Positions 13,101 through 24,052 are shown, counted from the stretch's first letter. The stretch: 64,000 nt of DNA from Phlyctochytrium arcticum (GCA_025602905.1 JAHLKI010000018.1:310001-374000), one strand, 5' to 3'. Notes: generated from the sequence alone by a model not told the origin. A program made the numbers and translations.

Positions 13101-15410
13101 GCGTGTATCGAATTTGTCAAGCGGAATTTGGGACCCGAGTATATCGATATCCCGCCGTTGGACTTGGCTGTTGCATACAAGGACATTGATTCACGGACAC
13201 CCTTTATTTTCATCCTGTCTACTGGTTCCGACCCCGTTTCGTCTTTGATTCGATTCGCGGGATCCAAAGACATTAAAATGCAGGATCGGCTACATACCAT
13301 TTCTCTGGGTCAAGGCCAGGGTCCCATTGCCGAACACCTACTCCGTAAAGCCATCGTGTCGGGTGACTGGGTATTTTTGCAAAATTGTCATTTGGCAGCC
13401 TCTTGGATGCCCCGCCTCGAGACCCTCGTCAAGGAATTCTCCCAACCCGACCTAGTCGAAATCCACCCTACATTCCGCCTCTTCCTCTCTTCGATGCCTT
13501 CCACCATTTTCCCCATTGCAGTCCTCCAGGACGGCGTCAAAGTCACCAATGAACCCCCCAAAGGCCTCCGAGCCAACATTGCGCGGAGTTTCGCCGATGT
13601 TTCCCGAGACGTGTTTGACGATCACCCGCCCCAAGGCATCAAATTCAAGAAATTGCTGTTTGGCATCACATTTTTCAATGCCGTTATTCACGAGCGCAAG
13701 AAATTTGGGCCGCTCGGATGGAACATTCTGTATGATTGGTCCAATGCCGATTTGGAAGTATCGATTGTCTTGCTCAAAAACATGTTGTCCGAGAACCAAC
13801 TCCCGCAAGCATCCTCCCAGCCTCCACCTCGAGGAGCAGGGGCAGCAAGTACACAGTCCAATAATGGGGGTGACGGGATCCCCTGGGACGCGTTAACCTA
13901 CCTCACGGGTGAAATCACCTTTGGCGGTCGAGTTACAGATGATTGGGACCGTCGTACACTGCGCTCCATCTTGAACCGGTTCTATTGTCCCGCCATTCTG
14001 GATGACACGTACCGGTTCTCACCTTCCGGAATCTACTTTGCGCCTCCCGACGGCGACCTGGCGAGTTTCCGCTCCTATATTGAGCATCTGCCCTTTAGCG
14101 AGGAGCCGTCCGTGTTTGGCATGCACGAAAACGCCGATATCAGTTTCCAGATCCAGGAAACGAGACGGCTGTTGCGGACCGTCATGGAAGTACAGCCCCG
14201 AGTGAGTGCGGGTGGAGTTGGGGGTATGAGTGCCGAAGAGGTTGTGATGGGACTTGCTACAGCTATACTGGATGATTGGCCTGCATTACTCATTTTGGAG
14301 ATTCCGGTTGCGAGGCCTGGAAGTGGTGGGGGTGGGAGTGGAGGTGATGGAAACGATGATGATGATGAGCGGCCTACGACGGCATCGAATGCTCATCAGC
14401 CGGCAGGTACCTCGCCCGCGGCCTTGGCAGCAGCAGCCGCAGCAGCAGCCGCCGCTGCCGGGACCGCCATTGATAAAATGACACCGAGCCCAGCCATCTT
14501 GGCCCATCTATTCCAAAAAGACCCCATCACCTCCCGACTGGTCAATTCCCTTTCAACCGTGCTAGCCCAAGAATGTGCTCGCTTCAACCGTCTCAACATT
14601 CTCGTCCGCACATCCCTCGACACGCTCGTCAAAGCCCTAAAAGGTCTGGTCGTCATGTCCCTCGACCTCGAACGCGTCTTCCAATCCCTCGTCAACAACC
14701 AAGTCCCACCCCAATGGCAACAACATGCCTACCCCTCCCTCAAACCCCTCAGCGGCTGGGTCAAAGATTTCATTAAACGAACACGGATGCTCAGACTCTG
14801 GGCGTGTACCGGTCAACCTTCCTCCTTTTGGCTTCCCGGCTTCTTTTTCCCCCAAGGATTCCTGACGGGCGTGCTACAGAACCATGCGCGGAAATATAAT
14901 ATCCCCATTGACACGTTGACGTTCAAGTACCAGGTCCTGGATTATGATGGCGGAGATGAGCGGGCGGGACCCTCGGCTGGATCGGGTGTTCCTGCTGCAG
15001 GTGCCGCAGGTGGAAATCAGGAAGGAGGTGAACAGGATGGAGTGCTTATTCATGGGTTGTTCATGGAGGGTGCAAGATGGGACCGTGAGAAACGGCTAAT
15101 CCAAGACTCATTCCCGATGGAAATGTTTTCCGTAAGTCTCATCTACCTATCCCCCCCCCCTCACCGCAAATACCTAACCCTTTTTCAATCTCAGGTCATG
15201 CCCCTCATCCGATTCACGCCAACCCAAACTCCACCCCCACCCCAAAACCTCTACATCACCCCACTCTACAAAACATCCGCGCGCGCCGGTACACTCTCGA
15301 CCACGGGCCACTCGACCAATTTTGTCGTCTCATTGCAGATTCCGACGGATCGACCCCAGGATTACTGGATATCAAAGGGCGTGGCCTTGTTATGTCAATT
15401 AAATGAATAG
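1168..15410 (+). CDS. DNAH6: Axonemal inner-arm dynein heavy chain, DNAH6 type
   Basis: Motor subunit of a single-headed inner-arm dynein of the flagellar axoneme. Exons: 1168-1590, about 1652-2245, 2315-4502, 4570-5140, 5206-6508, 6568-7297, 7378-15131, 15195-15410 (13779 nt, about 4592 aa). Visible parts: tail and linker (residues about 1-1750); AAA1 P-loop GPAGTGKT near 1808; AAA2 GPTGGGKT near 2088; AAA3 GNTGVGKS near 2431; AAA4 GVGGTGKQ near 2785; stalk coiled coils around a microtubule-binding domain at about 3140-3245; C-terminal domain ending [19 protein letters not shown]1-AAA4 and the C-terminus match animal DNAH6 more closely than cytoplasmic or outer-arm chains. Lineage-specific insertions include a Gln-rich stretch near 12805-12830 and an acidic, Ala-rich stretch near 14320-14470. 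The start is the ATG at 1168; the frame is open before it only through non-ATG codons. The acceptor of exon 2 could be 3 nt either way in a CAGCAG run. Presence of this gene implies a flagellated stage. Confidence 0.95.
14314..14475 (+). repeat. Low-complexity Gly/Asp then poly-Ala coding insert in the dynein gene
   Basis: Inside dynein exon 7, between the AAA5/6 region and the C-terminal domain. The stretch encodes Gly/Ser-rich, then acidic (DDDDE), then an uninterrupted run of 11 Ala. The Ala run uses mixed GCA/GCC/GCT/GCG codons, so it is not a simple fresh triplet expansion. Animal DNAH6 lacks such a segment here. It probably forms a disordered surface loop. Confidence 0.8.
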
Positions 15411-15816
15411 TTTACCTGTGGGGGTCTTTTATAGTTCATCCTTCTTTTCTTCTTGTATTTATATTAATGTCATAAATATGTGTTTGCATGGAAATGGAAG
15501 CTTTCTCCCATATACCGTTCTTTTTCCCTTCTTACCCATGGTGCCAATTTTACCGGACCTGGCGAATCCTTTGACCCCTCCAACGCGCAATATACGCCTA
15601 AAAGGCATTGTTTTAGTCCGCTTTAGAAACATTCTCCCCCATTTTGGGGTAACATTTCAACAGAAAGGGGTCGGACGCTTGAAATGTTTCCCAAACTTAC
15701 AAGTCTACCCCCCTTTTGGCATAAATTGACTTTGGAACTTTGATCGAAATTCCGCTGATTCCCCTGATTCCGCTGGACTTTTTGGTTTTCGCAATTGAAT
15801 CTCCGCACCACACAAG
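15411..15816. other. Intergenic region with two small inverted repeats
   Basis: About 400 bp between the dynein stop and the gatA start. It contains a 5-bp-stem hairpin at 15637-15649 (CCCCA/TGGGG). It also has a perfect 10-bp inverted repeat, AACATTTCAA at 15651-15660 and TTGAAATGTT at 15679-15688. No conserved ORF was seen. It should contain the dynein polyadenylation region and the gatA promoter. Confidence 0.6.
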
Positions 15817-17642
15817 ATGCTTCTCAAAATCCCAAAACGGGTCCTTTCACCACGGCACATTACCCATTACTCCACCATCCCCCAAGTAAGCCAAATCGCA
15901 TCCAGTCTACCTTCACTTCACCAAAACTGATGTTTGGTCAATCCTAGATCCATCATGACATCAAATCCGGCAAAACCAGTGTGGCGGCTGTTCTGGGGAA
16001 ATGTTTTGATGCCATGGATGCCAAGAATCAAGAGTTGAATGCTGTTGTGTGTGTTGGGGATCGGGAAGCACTGGAAACTGGGGCACGGAGGGCGGATATG
16101 CGGTATACAGAAGGTAGTAACATTTTGGCCAGATGGATATGATTTGCAAGATTAATTTATGGGATTTAGGAAAGGAGAAGAGCCCGATTGACGGTCTACC
16201 CATCACCATCAAACTCAGTATATCAACAACCACCCTCCCAACCACCTGTTCCTCCCGGTTACTCCAGCACTATGCATCTCCGTTCGATGCGACGGTCGTC
16301 AAGAAACTACGGGCGGCGGGAGCCCTGATTATAGGCAAGACGAATATGGACGAGTTTGGGATGGGCTCGCATAATGTGCATTCGGTGCATGGGGGAGTCA
16401 AGAATGTGTTTCGGAAGGACGGGGGGGAGACGATGTCCCCTGGTGGAAGTTCGGGGGGTGCAGCAGTGGCTGTTGCTTCTGAAATGTGTTTTGCGTGAGT
16501 TTTTTTTTGGAGTATTTGCAAAAGGGTTGAAGGAGCTGATATGATTGCGACATGTAGAGCATTGGGATCGGATACGGGGGGCAGTATTCGAACTCCGGCA
16601 GCATATACGGGGACAGTTGGGTTTAAGCCGTCGTATGGACGGTTATCTCGGCTGGGATTAGTGGCATATGCGAGCAGTCTGGATACGGTTGGCGTGTTGG
16701 CCAGGACTGTAGGGGATGTGGCTGCTGTATATGGTAAGGTCACTTACTCTGTATTGATGGTGTGAGGTTACTGATGAACTTTTTTTTAGATGTGGTGGCA
16801 GGGCATGATGAGATGGATATGACTTCTGCACCCGACAACCTTTTTGCATCTCCACCTCAGGGCCCGTTGAGCTCTATCCGGGTGGGAATACCTCAGGAAT
16901 ATCACATTGAGGGATTATCACCGGGCTGTCTCCAAGCATGGCACACGGCCGCCGAACGGCTGGCATCCCAGGGAGCCACGCTCGTTCCTGTTTCGCTGCC
17001 ACATACCGCACTCGCCCTCTCGGCGTATTACACGATTGCACCGGCGGAAGCGTCGTCCAATCTAGCGAAATTTGATGGACGACGGTTTGGGGATGATTTG
17101 GGAGTCAAAGGGTTGAGCGAGTATCGGACACGGGGATTTGGGGATGAAGTGCACAAGAGGATTATGTTGGGGACTGCCGTGCTTCAAGCTGGGTAAGCTT
17201 TCTTTATTTTACATTCAACATGTTTTGGCATGAGATTAAACCGAATGGGTTATTTAGGACATATGACGAGTATATGCTGAAAGCGCAACAATGTCGGCGC
17301 CTGATCCAGCAAGATTTCGATGCCGTTTTTGCAGCCGTCAATCCACTTACCGGGACCCATGTACCAGAGGCATCACCTCGAGTAGATGTCTTGCTGACGC
17401 CAGCGTCGCTCAGCGAAGCTCCGACGCAGTCACAATTAAACACGCTGACGGATGCGCAGGAATGTGCCGGGGATGTATTGACGGTTCCGGCGTCGTTGGC
17501 AGGGTTGCCGTGTGTGGTGGTGCCTGTTGGGAGCGGGAGTGGGGGGCTGCCGGTGGGAGTGCAGGTAGTTGGGCAGTGGGGGAGCGACGGCGGGGTACTG
17601 CAGGCAGCTGCTGCGCTGGAGGGTCTCCTTCGTCGGTCATGA
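15817..17642 (+). CDS. gatA: Glutamyl-tRNA(Gln) amidotransferase subunit A, mitochondrial
   Basis: Amidase-signature subunit of the mitochondrial GatCAB-type complex. It releases ammonia from glutamine to convert Glu-tRNA(Gln) to Gln-tRNA(Gln). Six exons: 15817-15885, 15948-16113, 16170-16494, 16558-16733, 16790-17192, 17258-17642 (507 aa). The first exon encodes a basic, Ser/His-containing N-terminus compatible with mitochondrial import. Amidase triad: Lys93 (in ITIK), cis-Ser172 (in SPGGSSGG) and nucleophile Ser196 (in GSDTGGSIR). Other family signatures are [26 protein letters not shown] and [12 protein letters not shown]. The residue after the catalytic Lys is Leu instead of the usual Asp (KDN motif reads KLS), which is odd. 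Length matches mitochondrial GatA/QRSL1/Her2. Confidence 0.93.
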
Positions 17643-17819
17643 CAGTCCTGTCATTCTTGTCCCTTGTCCCTTTTTTCCCCTTGTACATATTTCTATATCG
17701 ATCGTGAGTCGCGACGGGGCTGGAGCCCTGGTCCCTGGATCGTACCAAGGAAGCCAAGGGTGTCACGAGTACCAGGGGCACTGGAAAGATTGCGCTTATT
17801 TTTAACGCTGGGTGCACAC

Positions 17820-17827
17820 TGACGTCA
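17820..17827. promoter_or_regulatory. CRE-like palindrome TGACGTCA
   Basis: Perfect 8-bp CRE, the canonical site for bZIP factors of the CREB/ATF class. It lies about 180 bp after the gatA stop and about 830 bp before the GPI-protein start. Binding is inferred from sequence only. Confidence 0.4.
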
Positions 17828-18365
17828 TGAGACGGAACACTTTTTTTCCGGACGATTCCAGCCGGATCCATGCCGTGAATTTTGCCGTTCATCATCAGCA
17901 TGACTCGGAATGTAGCGCGGAATGTCTGTCGCCGAAAGTGTGGGAACGCTGCTGTCAAAAAGCCTCAAACCTTAATCTGTCAAAACCACTTTCCGCTGCA
18001 CGCCTTTCCTTTTATTAATCATCCAGTCTTGCCCAAATTGACTTCCGGCTCCAGCGTACCTGTCACCGGACTCCCGAAGGAGAAGAAGGAGAAGAAGGAT
18101 CTTTACCGGCAACGAAAGTACTGCGCAGGAGCAAGTCGGAAAAGACCGCGCAAAAGCAGCTCAACAAAGCAACAATGGCCCCGGTCAGAAATCAGCGCAA
18201 AGAAGCGTGGCAGAATGACGTGGGGTCAGCCCTAGCCTTTATCGTTGTGTTTCCCCCGTGCGCATTTCTTTTTGGCTTTTTGTTGCGGGTGGGTTGGACC
18301 GCTTTTTTCCTTTTGGCTTTTGGGATTGTTATTCGCAGACTCTGACACATTGCGAATTTGCGAGT

Positions 18366-18378
18366 GTGAGAGTCTCAC
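18366..18378. promoter_or_regulatory. 13-bp palindrome GTGAGAGTCTCAC
   Basis: Perfect palindrome (6-bp arms, central G), 12 bp before a TATA-like sequence at 18391 and about 280 bp upstream of the GPI-protein ATG. It may be a dimeric transcription-factor site. No factor can be named. Confidence 0.35.
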
Positions 18379-18546
18379 GCACGCAACACAAGTATAAATA
18401 TGTGAGCTAATAAAGGGCGGAAATCCATGCCCTGCAACCAGTGCCGAACCGGCTTGTCCAACCGCGTCACTCGGCCGGATTCGTCCGCTTTGCGCAGCAC
18501 GCCTTTTCCCAGCAGATCCGGCCGCCCCCCCCCCGCCGCCGCCAAC

Positions 18547-18554
18547 TATAAAAG
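18547..18554 (+). promoter_or_regulatory. TATA box of the GPI-protein gene
   Basis: TATAAAAG sits 106 bp upstream of the ATG at 18653. It lies in a GC-rich block followed by a pyrimidine-rich, CACTCACAC-containing leader. This is a classical strong core-promoter layout, and it agrees with the strongly C-ending codon use of the gene. Confidence 0.7.
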
Positions 18555-18652
18555 GCCCGGCCGCCCGCTGTTTTCCCCCGCTCCGTCTTGCACCCTCTCG
18601 ACCTACACTCACACTCACACAACCTACTCCCGTCAATCTCATCGTCAAAATC

Positions 18653-19341
18653 ATGTACACTTCATACCTGGTCGCCGCCATGGCCCTTGTTGGAGCTGCT
18701 GCCGTTCAGGGAGCTGGTATGTTTGTTGCGTTTTCCTCTTGTTCAGACAGAAAGAAACTAACCCATAAATCAAAGGCATCTTTTGGACTGAACCTGCTCA
18801 GGGCGCCGCTCTCAAGTCGGGTGTCCCCGTCAACCTCGTCTGGCTCTACGACCCCAACGGTCAGACTTTTGCCGCCAAGGGATCCGACAACGTTGAGCTC
18901 CAGCTCTCTGACCTCCGTAACGGACCCAACACGGGTAGTTTGATCCCCGGTGTCCTCGCCACCGTTCCCCTCGAGGCCGGCAAGGCCACCGTCACCCTCC
19001 CCAACGTTGCCCCCGGAAACGCCTACGTTATCCGTGCCGCCGCCGGTAACCCCCAAACCTTTGCCTACTCTTACACCTTCACCATCGGTGAAGGTGGAGC
19101 CGCCTCTGGAACTGCCCCTGCTCCCGGCGCAACCACTGCTCCCGCTCCCGCCACCCCCGGTGCCCCCGTCCCTGCCACCCCTGGATCTCCCACTGCCCCT
19201 TCAACTGGTGTCAACCCCGCCACGGCTACCCCCCAGACCACTGGTGCCGCTGGTACCGGCAAGTCTTCTGCCCAGAGTGTTGGCGCTTCCATCCTTCTCG
19301 GATCTGCCTTGTCCCTTGGCGCCATGATGGTTGCCGCTTAA
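18653..19341 (+). CDS. Secreted GPI-anchored Kre9/Knh1-like cell-surface protein
   Basis: Two exons, 18653-18716 and 18776-19341 (209 aa). An N-terminal signal peptide (residues 1-about 20) is followed by a compact beta-rich domain (about 21-130). That domain begins IFWTEPAQG, carries a W-type strand motif (VNLVWLYDP) and ends YSYTFTIGEGG. The pattern fits the Kre9/Knh1 (Ser-Thr-rich GPI-anchored membrane) family. A Pro/Ala/Thr/Gly-rich stalk (about 132-185) probably carries O-glycans. The end is a hydrophobic GPI-signal tail (VGASILLGSALSLGAMMVAA). Codons are overwhelmingly C-ending, unlike the neighbours, and the promoter has a TATA box; both point to high expression. Kre9/Knh1 relatives act in cell-wall glucan assembly, but the exact role here is inferred. 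Confidence 0.85.
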
Positions 19342-19401
19342 GCCAATTAGTCTCTTTGCGATCTGTTTTCTTTCCCGACTTGTCTACTCATCACAAACAC
19401 C

Positions 19402-19431
19402 AGCAGCAGCAGCAACAGCAACAACAACTTT
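19402..19431 (+). repeat. CAG/CAA microsatellite in a 3'UTR
   Basis: A short run of CAG then CAA triplets lies about 60 bp after the stop of the GPI-protein gene. It is probably in that gene's 3'UTR. Confidence 0.7.
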
Positions 19432-19892
19432 GATTTAGCCATTCACAGGCTCTCTCTTCAGTACCCGTATTCTACTACAAACAACATACACTAGCTGGGC
19501 ACTTTTGTCTTTGCTCTTTATTTCCCTTACATAGTTTTTAGGTGTTGATTCACCACACACCCCCATTTTCTTTAATTACCAAAACATCCACCCCCCGTCG
19601 GACTTTTATATAGCCACTGTAACACTCTAAAGTAATGGTCGCATTTGTATCTCTCTCTCATTTCTCGAAATTCCTCATCTTTTGTTGTCCAACTCGGTTA
19701 TCTCCTCTTTTGCAAGTTCTTTGGAATCCAAAATTTCTGGGAATGATGCGAAATCCAGGAGGTGCCGGGTCATTTCAAAAGATGTCATCAATCCCCAGCA
19801 CCTGGCTGGCCACGGTCCTCGCTGTCGCAGTCCTTTTCCATTTGACATTTCGCTGGATCACATCCCCAGCAACGACAACACCATCAAACACC
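19432..19892. other. Intergenic / 5' leader of the thioesterase gene
   Basis: About 460 bp. The first part is probably 3'UTR of the GPI gene. From about 19743 the thioesterase frame is open, with in-frame ATGs at 19743, 19746 and 19782. It encodes a hydrophobic segment, so part of this stretch may be coding. Confidence 0.5.
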
Positions 19893-20700
19893 ATGGTCCC
19901 CGCCCTCAAGCATATCGTGGTCCCCGCCGTCACTCAACATACTGCCACGGTAAAAGTGTTTCCAACATAGATCTCTCAATAGATCTCTTCGAAACTCAAC
20001 ATTTGTTTATTCTGTTAGATCTTTTTCCTACATGGACTCGGGGATAGCGGTCATGGATGGTACTTAAACTCCTCATCGCCCAACATTGTTTTCTAATCTC
20101 TAAACCGCATAATGTCAAAATAGGGCACCGGTAGCAAAAATGCTCTCCCCTCTCCTCCCGCACGCAAAGTGGATCCTCCCCCACGCCCCAACCCGCCCCA
20201 TCACCCTCAACAACGGATTTCCCATGCCGGCCTGGTACGACATTCACTCCCTCAATGCTGGCGGACCCGAAGACCTTCCTGCCATCCTGGAATCCGTCGC
20301 GGGCATCCACGATCTCATCAAAGCCGAAGTCGCATCGGGTATCCCGGCGGACCGGATTATCGTGGGTGGGTTTTCCCAAGGTGGAGCCGTTGCACTCTCC
20401 CTCAATTTGATGTCGAATGACTATAAATTTGCCGGGTTTGTCGTGTTGAGCGGGTACCTCCCCCTCTCCCAATCCATTCCCTCCGTCATCAAGGACACGA
20501 ATAAGGATACTCGCATTGCCATGTTTCATGGGGAGGCCGATGAGGTGGTTGCGTACCGGTGGGGCCAGATGAGTAAAGACAAGATGGAGCAACTCGGCCG
20601 TGGACCCATTAGTTTCAAGTCGTACCCTGGCATGGGCCATTCTACGTGTCCCGAAGAATTAAAGGATGTGGCGACAGCTTTGAATGACATGCTCAAATAG
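19893..20700 (+). CDS. Acyl-protein thioesterase / lysophospholipase-like alpha/beta hydrolase
   Basis: APT1-type serine hydrolase expected to remove palmitate from proteins, possibly including Ras-type substrates, or to act on lysophospholipids. Exons 19893-19949, 20019-20059 and 20124-20700 (224 aa from this ATG). Oxyanion motif FFLHGLGDSGHGW, nucleophile elbow GGFSQGG (Ser about 116), acid Asp about 172 in GEADEVV, and His about 204 in GMGHSTCP. The ATG at 19893 gives the canonical cytosolic length with MVPALKHIVVPAV before the first strand. However, the same frame is open upstream through ATGs at 19782 and 19743. That extension includes a strongly hydrophobic stretch (TWLATVLAVAVLFHLTF), so a signal-anchored longer form is possible. 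Converges on CPSF2 with only 54 bp between stops. Confidence 0.9.
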
Positions 20701-20754
20701 AAATGCACTCCCATATTACATTATCATTATATCCAAAAAAAACAGAAAATCTTT

Positions 20755-23748
20755 TTAAATAACAGCATGCTGATCATACAACAATTTCCGAATGCCCGCA
20801 TACTCGGCACACACCGGTCCTTCCAAAGTCAAGGACCCCGCCCCCGCCTTACGCACCACAATCTTGCGATTCACAATGAGAGCACCTTGGACAAAATCGG
20901 CTTGGTAGCCTTTTTGGAGTAATTTTTTGCGGAATTCAGAGAGGCGGAGGTCGCCTACGATCACTGAAGGGTGGGATACGGGGTAGGTGGAGGAAATAAT
21001 GTCGAGGGTTGGGACTGTGCCTGGTGGGAACGTTTCGGTTGTGGTTGTTGATGATGATGAGGGATCGGTTGTTTCGGGTCCCCGGAGGATACCCGTCACG
21101 TAGGCGAGTTCGTAGTCTCCCAGCTATTGATACAAAACACACCATATAAGTATATCATCCAACCAAAGGCGTTCGATTTTTTTTTCAAAGAAACGTACCG
21201 TGGCCATTTTGAGTGAACTGACCAATGTATCCGTCAACTTGATCTAAAAAACGAAAATCAGAAAACCGTAAGCCAAACGCTCGATCAAATCAATTTTTAC
21301 CTGATAGATATCCGTCGCCGATGAGACATTAATGCAATCACTGATATTGGGCATAAAGACTTCATTCGTCAGGCCTTCATTGTCGAGACAGTATGTCACA
21401 AGGTGGGTAGTCGAGTCCTGGGTTCCATGGACCAAAATCTACGTCCACAAAGTCAGTAAATAACTACTGTGACAAAAAAGGAAAGGGATTCTTACGAGTT
21501 TCCGAGGAGTCATTTGGGGAAGAATGTTGCGGATGGAGGGGCCGTCGGATCGGCCTTCGAAATCAATGTACATGACTTTACACGAAATGGGGAGGAGGAT
21601 ATCGGTCAGAGTGTATTTGGAGGGGATGGTGTCTTCCACGGGGCGGATAGTTTCTAGGTCCATGGGTTGGGGTTGCTGTAAAGTAAGAGGTTTCAGTATA
21701 CGGGATTAAAGATGAGATATGTGGTGACAAACCTCAGATTCAAGTGTCGCCTGCTGAATCGCATACTGATACTCCCCCCGCTCAAACACCGCCGGATCAA
21801 TCTGCTCCCCATAATCATCTACCCGTTTCCTAGCCTCAGCAAGCGGGAACATGCGATACCCCTGGGACTGCTGTTTGAAAAATCCGCCAGGTCGGATCTG
21901 GTCTTTGACGTAAATGTCGTAGCCGGAAGTCATCAGGAGTTGGACAGGTTCGTCGTCTTGGCTCATTTCACTTTCGTCGTCGTCGTCGTCTGCGGGAGCT
22001 AGCGCTTGGGATTTGAGGAGGAGTTCGGATTCGTGGAGGTGGCGTTGGCGGGTGAGAGCTTCGGCTAGTTCGTCGCCTTCCAGTGGGATTTTGAGTTTTT
22101 GCTGTTTAATGGACGTGAGTTGCGCGACGTCATGACAAACACACGACCGGGGATAACTCACCTGAATGGGTATTTCCTGATCCACAACCACCGGTGGCCG
22201 CATATTACTCCCATCATCCAACACCACCGATGTCGCGTCCCAAGTCTGATACAATTGTCGAGCAAGCGACCCCGGCCGTCCCCGATCCGGCAACAACACT
22301 AAATTTTCCGGGCGACTGCACCATTGCTGCAAAATCTGGTTGGACCAGCCGGTCTCCAGACTGGGCATGGACGCCAACACGACTTTGGGTCCGGGAATCT
22401 TGTCGATTTCTTGCATCCGGTACACGGTCCGCAAAAACCTTTGGGCATCAACTATTTAATTCATCACTTTAGAGCAGCAAAAGGGTAAGCAAGAACTTAC
22501 TTGAAATCAAAGGGAACGTCCCGCTTTTGGGTAAAGGACTGGGATATATCATCTCCCATCCATTCCAGCATCGTTCGGGCCAGCGACATGGTCCGGAAGC
22601 TCTGATAGGATAGGAAAAAGAGGGGATTGGGGAGACGGGAGATGGACCAGTGCTGGTCGAGGAGGTAGGCGAGTTCTAGGACCCGGGTGGAAGAATCGAC
22701 GGGAATCAGAATGCTGCCTTGCGATTTCAGCGTTTCCGTAATGACATCTGATAGCCTTTGTCGTTAGATGACAGTAAGAGTCGACTATTCGAAAGAGAAG
22801 GTTTATTTACCCGTCAACCAGTTTTCCCGAGTCCGTCGGAGGGGTTGTTCGACTAATGCATTATACGCGTCCGTAATCAAGACACTGGGTTTAGCCAATG
22901 CTTCAATGGTATTCAGCAGTGTTCCGTTCAAATGCCGGTCCTTCCGATGATTATAATCCACTGCATAAACAATCTCGTCCGTGTCCTTTTTGATCCGCCA
23001 GACTGTCCCACCGATCGAGTGTCCCGCACTATACGCTGTAATCGTGATCCCCTTGCATTTTCCTATATCGAATAGTAAGTCTTAAGTAAGGGCATCAAAA
23101 GACAAGATGCGCGTGCGTACCGGCTAGCGAATACGGCTGCGAATATCGTAACTGCACCATCCGATCAAACGCCGAATCCACATCATCCAACGTAAACGTA
23201 TTGAAATCCTCCACTGAGGTCCGGGACTGGTACGCATCATACATGCAGATTTGGCCCATGTCGTGGACCGGAACGGTGGCATAGGCGGGGCAGTTGAGAC
23301 CTAGGTGCCCGTAAGCGTACGGGAACGCACCCAAATGTTCCAAATCGGCATGACTAAACAGGACGGCATCGATTCCCTTGGCAATTCTGCGGGCGCGGTG
23401 GTGAATTAGAGGGATCGGGGGATAACGAATGAGGAAAGAAAGAAATGAGAAAAAACGTATTTGGACCACTGATCGTCCTTTTTGCAGAAATAATATATAT
23501 TTGAAATAAACACAAAAAAGGAAAGCATAACCCCGAATACTAGCTGTATAACCATCTACTCGAGTACCCCCGCCTCCTCCTCAGTGTCCCAATATTTACC
23601 TTTTGAGATAGGTCAACGTCGCGGGATCAAATTCGTCTGTCCAGCCGCAATCCAGGAGAATCTTGGCCTCGTCCACTTCTAGGAGGTAGCATAGCGGATC
23701 CTCATTTAGTGCTCCTGACAGAGGTGTAAACTTGATGTAGGCTGTCAT
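20755..23748 (-). CDS. CPSF2: Cleavage and polyadenylation specificity factor subunit 2 (CPSF100/Cft2)
   Basis: Inactive metallo-beta-lactamase/beta-CASP partner of the pre-mRNA 3'-end endonuclease CPSF73. Ten exons in transcription order: 23748-23600, 23386-23121, 23062-22811, 22747-22501, 22438-22162, 22101-21733, 21675-21496, 21438-21301, 21243-21199, 21123-20755 (763 aa; human about 782). It starts [13 protein letters not shown], then [45 protein letters not shown], a beta-CASP part with [19 protein letters not shown], an acidic linker, and the C-terminal [19 protein letters not shown] and [17 protein letters not shown]. The HxDH zinc motif of active nucleases is degenerate (HADLEHLG), as expected for CPSF100. 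The acceptor at 22438 was chosen because the more obvious AG at 22451 puts a stop codon in frame. Confidence 0.95.
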
Positions 23749-24052
23749 GCCTGCATAGCCCGTTCAACGGAAATTTGGAAAGCTTCGAACAAGGGCCAAC
23801 AACACCAGAACAACACTCTTTGGTCATTTAGGTTCAGAAAGGTTAAAGTGCCGCTGCGCATACTGAAATTCAAATTCCCACCATCCCAGACCAGGGTGGT
23901 GACCACAGTCAATCGGATTTTTGAATTCTGGGAGCGCTGCGTATGATCAACCCCGAAATCACGCAATTTACTCCTAATTTGGAACTCTTTTTAGCCCTTT
24001 GCACCTACACAAATCCTCACTAGGCACCTTGGCAGGGTTATTGTCTTTCTGA

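Larger units (their letters stand above)
17643..18652. other. Intergenic region, promoter of the GPI-protein gene
   Basis: About 1 kb without a supportable gene. It holds a palindromic CRE at 17820-17827, a purine-rich GAAGGAGAA tract near 18078-18100, a 13-bp palindrome at 18366-18378, a TATA-like AGTATAAATA at 18391 and a canonical TATA box at 18547. The several possible elements suit a strongly and conditionally expressed downstream gene. Confidence 0.55.

Noticed and set aside
17410..17958. 182-codon minus-strand frame opposite the gatA 3' end
   Set aside because: Shadow of C/G-biased gatA codons. No domain and no promoter.
18232..18681. 149-codon minus-strand frame over the GPI-gene promoter
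   Set aside because: Gly/Ala-rich translation of GC-rich promoter DNA, overlapping the TATA box and start codon of a well-supported gene.
22439..22451. AG at 22452-22453 as the CPSF2 exon 5 acceptor
   Set aside because: Using it brings a stop codon into frame. The next AG gives the conserved [11 protein letters not shown] junction.
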